NCBI GenBank assembly: GCA_019649035.1
Contig: BMAT01008676.1
Location: 97,098-121,537, forward strand
Origin: Elysia marginata
Taxonomy: Eukaryota > Mollusca > Gastropoda > Plakobranchidae
Direction of reading: 5' to 3'
DNA: 24,440 nucleotides
Shown here piece after piece: positions 20,415 to 24,440 of this stretch. Each line of letters begins with the position of its first letter. Within the stretch, counting starts at the first letter, position 1. The position numbers were made by a program, and so were the translations under genes. The notes under the pieces are model-generated. The model did not search any database and was not told the origin of the DNA. It was given only the letters and a program-made list of their open reading frames with translations.

Positions 20415-20534
20415 CCACCGCGCATGCGTGTGCTGATGACGAGTTCCGGTGCTCAGGTGGTCAATGTATTCCAATGTCCAAGCGCTGTGACCTGATCAAG
20501 GACTGTGTGGACTGGACAGATGAGGTCAATTGCG
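20415..20534 (+). CDS. LDLa exon 9
   Basis: The acceptor GCACTGTCCACAG ends at 20414 and the donor GTCAGT begins at 20535. The 40 codons form a regular LDLa: HAC, FRC, GQC, KRC, KDC and VNC, with the EFRC and QCIP signatures and the calcium residues CDL, KDC and WTDE. The linker THA to C1 is short. Confidence 0.95.
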
Positions 20535-21327
20535 GTCAGTTTCTTTAAACTTCGTCTCTTTTTACCTTTAAACAGGTGCCTTTTATGTAGGCAGGCTTAC
20601 AAAATGAAATCGTTCCTGGTTTTAAACTTAACATTGAGCAAAGATAAGATAAATATGACTTACTCCAGTGTATTTGCATTCTGACATTGGTATTCACCCG
20701 GGAAATAAGAGAAAAGCAATAATTTTGAGGTATTTTGACATAGTTTTCTGTTTTACTCAAAGGTTTGATGGGCCTCACAATTTACAAACATTGTGTGGCA
20801 GGCCATAACAAACTGCACACTTTCTTCAGTCGAAAATAGAGTGAATCTAGCCATTTTCGCCAAAGTTATTGCTATGTATTAAGGTAGAGACTTTGTGACA
20901 TTTTATAGCGTTATCTCCACCAAAAGTTGAAAAGAGAAAATTTTCAACAGGTTCTTATAAATGTATTACTAGGTTGTAGTCTTTTCTACCCTCCCCACAA
21001 ACAACTATTAACAGTCGCGTGGATATAGTACCCTAGCATTATAACAACAATTTTATTACTATATTCGTGAAAATCAGAGAGAATTTTAGAACTTAGTCAA
21101 AATTGGTTAGGACAATTAAGGTTTTTGGTATGTTTTTTTTTCATTTGTAAATAATTTTTTCTTACTCGTATCACTATTCTTTGCCGAAAAATTTCTGATC
21201 GCTGTTCTTTTTTCCAGAGATTCACGAGTAAAACTTGCAAAGGTAAAAACTAGCCAATCATACACCTAATAACATCAACCAGCTGATGACCTTCCCCTTT
21301 TTATTTCCCTTTGACCCCCACCTTCAG
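20535..21327. other. Intron 9, nothing recognised
   Basis: A 793-bp AT-rich intron ending in a good pyrimidine tract (CCCCCACCTTCAG). I saw no repeat or additional exon. Confidence 0.65.
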
Positions 21328-21444
21328 GCCACATGACATGTCCAGGTGGAAGCAGACGGTGCCAGTCCGGACAGTGTATCCCGGAACCATGGTGGTGTGA
21401 TTACCACCCAGACTGTCTGGATGTCAGTGACGAAGCTGACTGTG
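21328..21444 (+). CDS. LDLa exon 10
   Basis: The acceptor ACCCCCACCTTCAG ends at 21327 and the donor GTAGGC begins at 21445. The 39 codons give MTC, RRC, GQC, WWC, PDC and ADC. The residue before C2 is Arg rather than Phe. QCIPEPWWC carries the aromatic pair before C4, the Trp position that in LDLR modules contributes to the calcium cage and ligand contact. All acidic calcium residues are present (CDY, PDC, VSDE). Confidence 0.94.
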
Positions 21445-21447
21445 GTA

Positions 21448-21757
21448 GGCAGTGTCTAGTTTCCTTCTTATAATGTCTAGTTTCAGGGGTATCGGCTAGT
21501 TTCTCTTTCTAGCAGTCTGTTTATAACCCAGGCCATTTTCTCTTTATAACGCCTAGTCCTTGACATTGCCTAAATTCTCTCTTTAAGGATCTTGTTTCAG
21601 ACATTGGCTAGTTTTATTATTAAAGAGTACATTTATACGCATTGTGTTGCCCTCTTCAAGAGTACAAAAAGGTATTGACTAGTTTTCCTTTTCAAGAGTA
21701 CAATTACAGACATTGACTAGTTTCCCTCTTCAAGAGTACAATTATAGACATTAGAGA
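21448..21757. repeat. 38-bp minisatellite, degenerate, at the start of intron 10
   Basis: The clearest pair is TTGACTAGTTTTCCTTTTCA at 21675 and TTGACTAGTTTCCCTCTTCA at 21713. The spacing is 38 bp and both are followed by AGAGTACAATTA. Earlier degenerate copies (GTCTAGTTTCCTTCTTATAA and GGCTAGTTTCTCTTTCT) reach back to within about 10 bp of the exon 10 donor. Copy number and period become unclear in the middle (21530-21640). Confidence 0.65.
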
Positions 21758-23328
21758 CCTTAAGCACAAGCACCGTGTCTCACTACGCGTACGTGAAAAT
21801 CGGGAAAGCAGATCAAGGAAACTATAAAAATAATGAAACCAGTTTCTAAAAATAGATCCACAGACGTTCCCGTCATGCTCAGCGTTGGCTGCTCAAAGTC
21901 TGTATTGACTATCCCTCCTTAAGATTTTAGTTTAGTCTTCGCAAGTTTTCTGACTTAAGATTCTAGGCCTTGGCTTAATAAAGTAGTTTGCACATGGTCA
22001 TAAGATCGAGTGAATGGGAAGTCGTGCCTAATTACCTGATGGTTCCCTTGTGAAACAAATCTGAAAACTTAATTGCAAACAAACTTGAAAAAGCCGATGT
22101 CTAGCTTGCTTCTGTGCAGCTTTAAACAACCAAAGTCCTATTTTTAAATTTAGATAGCTTTCATATAGGTTTTTTTGCAACTGAACAAAAGAGTAAACCT
22201 TTGGAAAAGATAAAAAGACCCAACTTAAATTTACAAATAGAGTACGTCATCGTTTCAATATTATTTCGTAATAATGATTATTTATTATCATAAATCCTCA
22301 AAGAAACTTTATGTAATTGAACAATTTGAATTTGAGTCATTATGCCTGTCGATAACAAGTATTAACAAAGCGACTAAATAACTTAATTAATTTCAACAAA
22401 AGCATTACGCCTCAGATAATAACAGTAAATGTAACGATAAAATTAAAAAAAAGAATTTAAAAAAATTCTGACAATAAAAATAGGGATAACATAAGTTAAA
22501 CTTGATCTTAGCGATACTCAAGGCTAAAAGCATTTAAAATGAAATTCATAGTACATACTTTAAATTACGAGAAGTGATATTTTTACAATAGAAAATGCTA
22601 ACAAACTTTTGCTAAGACTTGCATTGCGTTTGTTATAAGTTCGAGGTGTATTTCATTTCACAAAGCTATAGATGAATGGTAGTTTAAGTTAAGATAAATA
22701 AGTTGAAGTTTAGTTTGTGATCCCTAAACATTTCTGTGAAATATACATGTTGATTTGTAATAGCTTGCTTTTTAGAAGAACCCTCACATTTCACCAACTC
22801 ACAAAAAAATACCTTGAAATTGATAAAATCATGAACTCGAAATTATTCAAATCGCTTGCGTTCAGGCAATTTAAGACCTTTTAAAACTTTTTATGTTCAA
22901 ATATAAAAGCTGCGTAAATTAAAGAGCTTTCTAAAAATCCAGTCACTATGAAATGAATTTTTGGATTTATGATCTTTTCTTTTTCTTTGGTCGGGTCATT
23001 AAAAATAACTTACGTTTTTCATACTAATTTAAAAAAAAATTATAGCAGAGACATTTTAATCGGAAGGCCTTTGGTGGTGAAAATTAGTAGAGGTAGGCAC
23101 ACAATTATTTTATTGCAAACAAATGAATCAATAGTCCAAAAGAAAATGAGTATTTATGTGTAGGCCAATGAAGACAGGAACTAAAAACAAATGTATTTGG
23201 AAAAAAACAGATACCAATATCTTTTCCTTCTTTCTATCAAGACACCACATATAAAGTGAATATAGTTGGTGTTCTGATTAGTACATGCATCATAATACCT
23301 CTGTAATGTACTTCTGTCCCTTGTCTAG
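21758..23328. other. Rest of intron 10, nothing recognised
   Basis: About 1.57 kb of AT-rich intron sequence. Short frames such as 22969-23163 show no domain. I found no extra LDLa cysteine pattern on either strand, so I do not propose a missed exon here. Confidence 0.55.
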
Positions 23329-23478
23329 AGTACCACAACTTCCAGAGAGCGTGTACAGAGGACGAGTTTACCTGTGACAGCGGCCAGTGCATCCCTAAGT
23401 CTCTGGTATGTTTCAGCGACAGAGACCTCTCACACAAACGACTCAGCTGTAACGACAACTCGCATCTCGTCAACTGTA
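23329..23478 (+). CDS. LDLa exon 11, calcium box lost
   Basis: The acceptor CTTCTGTCCCTTGTCTAG ends at 23328 and the donor GTAAGT begins at 23479. The 50 codons start with an EYHNFQRA linker. The first half is regular (RAC, EFTC, GQC, LVC). The second half is not: C4 is followed by Phe instead of Asp, the C4-C5 loop is expanded to twelve residues (FSDRDLSHKRLS), and the SDE of the calcium box reads SHL before the final VNC. The six cysteines are kept, so the fold may survive without Ca2+. N-C-S across the exon 11/12 junction is a sequon. The last 48 bp of this exon are duplicated in the following intron. Confidence 0.88.
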
Positions 23479-23850
23479 GTAAGTTAGTTCTGGCTGGGTT
23501 TGATTGGCATGATATATATAGTGAGTCTACAAAAAACAGGTTTAATATTTCGCGTACTACGCGCTTTGGTGGGAAGGTTTTTTCTTCCTTATGCAGCTCA
23601 GGTTAAAAAGAAAGTACCCCGTCAGTTTTCGAGAGATGCGCTATTTTAACCGCTGCTCTTTAGTAATTTATCAAAAGTGGGCAGTAAAGCTATCCGAGCA
23701 CTAACAAATATCTGCTTTTCTCTGTTAAACAAGCTCAAATGCTTGTATCTATTACACGCATATATTCGCTAGTACAATGCGCTAAAGTGAACCTTCTCCC
23801 CTACTCTACATTCTCTATATTCCATGTCTCTCTATCTGTCTGTCTGTCTG
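23427..23850. repeat. Tandem duplication, unit 1
   Basis: This unit runs from the end part of exon 11 through most of intron 11 up to a TCTG microsatellite. It is repeated immediately downstream with a period near 423 bp. The two copies share long blocks, for example CAGTTTT with TATTTTAACCGCTGCTCTTT, TTATCAAAAGTGGGCAGTAA and TCTCTATATTCCATGTCTCT, with scattered substitutions and small indels. Confidence 0.9.
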
Positions 23851-24275
23851 TCTCACACAAGCGACTCAGCTGTAACAACTCGCATCTCGTCAACTGTAGT
23901 CGTGGCTGGGTTTGATTGGCATGATATATAATTATAGTGAGTCTACAAAAACAGGTTTAATATTCCGCATGCTCCGCGCGTTGATGGGAAGGTTTTTTTT
24001 CCTTATGCAGCTAAGGTTCAAAAGTAAGTACCCCGTCAGTTTTGGAGGGCGCTATTTTAACCGCTGCTCTTTGGTAATTTATCAAAAGTGGGCAGTAAAG
24101 CAATCCAAGCACTAACAAATATCTGCTTTTCTCTGTTAAACAAGCTCAAATGCTTGTATCGATTACAAGCATATATTCGCTTGTACCATGCGCTAGCATA
24201 GTAAGTGAACCTTCTCCCCTTGTCTATATTCTCTATATTCCATGTCTCTGTATATGTCTGTCTCTGCCTGTCTCT
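23851..24275. repeat. Tandem duplication, unit 2 with exon 11 fragment
   Basis: This is the second copy of the 423-bp unit. It starts within TCTCACACAA, a string present both in the end of the unit 1 microsatellite context and in exon 11. At 23852-23896 it contains a copy of the last part of exon 11, with a 3-bp deletion (AACGACAACT to AACAACT). The donor is gone: GTAAGTTAGTTC of unit 1 is reduced to GTCG. The fragment therefore cannot be spliced as an exon end. Confidence 0.88.
23852..23897 (+). pseudogene. Partial, donor-less copy of the exon 11 3' end
   Basis: The bases match 23429-23477 of exon 11 (about 46 of 49 positions, allowing a 3-bp deletion and one substitution). There is no acceptor before it and no GT donor of the original type after it. 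It is a by-product of the tandem duplication, not a coding exon. Confidence 0.85.
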
Positions 24276-24312
24276 GTCTCTCTCTCTCTTTCTCTCTCTC
24301 CTTCTCTCTTGT
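24240..24312. repeat. TCTG / TC microsatellite before exon 12
   Basis: This is the longer counterpart of the unit 1 microsatellite at 23826-23852, with TCTG, TCTC and TTTC units. It sits about 65 bp upstream of the exon 12 acceptor and may partly act as its pyrimidine tract. Confidence 0.85.
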
Positions 24313-24377
24313 TTGTTTTTATCATCACAAACATAAACAACCTCCCACTAACTGAAGAATATCCTCTTAATGTGCAG

Positions 24378-24440
24378 GTAGCATGGAGTGTCCCGGTGAA
24401 GAGCTGTTCAAATGTCCAGGAAGTTATTGCATCAAACGGT
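24378..24440 (+). CDS. LDLa exon 12, 5' part, cut by window end
   Basis: The acceptor TTAATGTGCAG ends at 24377. The visible 21 codons begin SMECPGEELFKC and continue to SYCIKR, so C1, C2 and C3 with the LFKC and CI signatures of LDLa are in place. The frame agrees with the phase-1 donor of exon 11. The second half of the module, with the calcium box and donor, lies beyond the window. Confidence 0.88.

Larger units (their letters stand above)
12869..24440 (+). other. Partial gene for a multi-LDLa extracellular protein, 12 exons seen
   Basis: Twelve exons (12869-13027, 14124-14231, 15620-15739, 16462-16584, 17180-17278, 18271-18378, 18805-18954, 19972-20094, 20415-20534, 21328-21444, 23329-23478, 24378-24440+) join without a stop. 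All introns are GT-AG and split codons after base 1. Each exon holds one LDLa module, a roughly 40-residue domain with disulfides C1-C3, C2-C5 and C4-C6 and a Ca2+ site, used for ligand binding outside the cell. The gene is 5'-incomplete (first exon entered in phase 1) and 3'-incomplete. The products most consistent with this are LDL-receptor-related proteins or GRL101-like GPCRs, but no EGF, beta-propeller, LRR or 7TM exon is in view. The equal phases allow in-frame exon gain, loss or skipping. Confidence 0.9.

Noticed and set aside
23852..23897. An additional LDLa exon after exon 11
   Set aside because: It is the donor-less partial copy made by the tandem duplication; it contains only the last part of the module and no acceptor.

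Overview
The window looks like nuclear DNA of an invertebrate animal, most likely a lophotrochozoan such as a mollusc. The evidence is AT-rich sequence, short exons between introns of 0.3-1.9 kb with GT-AG borders, many microsatellites (TC, CTT, CTA, GATA, GA types) and a tRNA-derived SINE. The taxon is inferred; no marker gene fixes it.

The main content is part of one plus-strand gene, from about 12869 to the right edge. Twelve exons (the last cut by the window end) each encode one LDL-receptor class A (LDLa) module of roughly 33-53 residues. Every intron I can place is in phase 1, so each exon is a symmetric 1-1 cassette. The joined product is an extracellular, cysteine-rich string of LDLa domains. 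Neither the signal peptide nor the C-terminal part (membrane anchor, LRR, 7TM, EGF or beta-propeller) is visible, so the family stays open. An LRP/VLDLR-like receptor and a mollusc GRL101-like GPCR (many LDLa, then LRR, then 7TM) are both possible. Most modules keep the six cysteines and the acidic Ca2+ residues. Module 5 has lost cysteines 1 and 3, module 6 has two extra cysteines, and module 11 has lost its calcium box.

The left half (1-12868) contains no LDLa exon I can find. It is either a long upstream intron or intergenic DNA. It holds simple repeats, a foldback element at 9916-10018, and one minus-strand reading frame with coding character at 10665-11242. That reading frame is split across two frames that meet exactly at a T TTA AAA heptamer, and an AATAAA lies downstream. 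I cannot firmly identify its product.

The introns of the LDLa gene carry further structure. There is a GT-rich minisatellite of about 138-140 bp period after exon 1, a CTT array after exon 6, two copies of one SINE family (after exons 5 and 7), and a 38-bp minisatellite after exon 10. After exon 11 there is a tandem duplication of about 423 bp that copied the last 48 bp of exon 11 without its splice donor.
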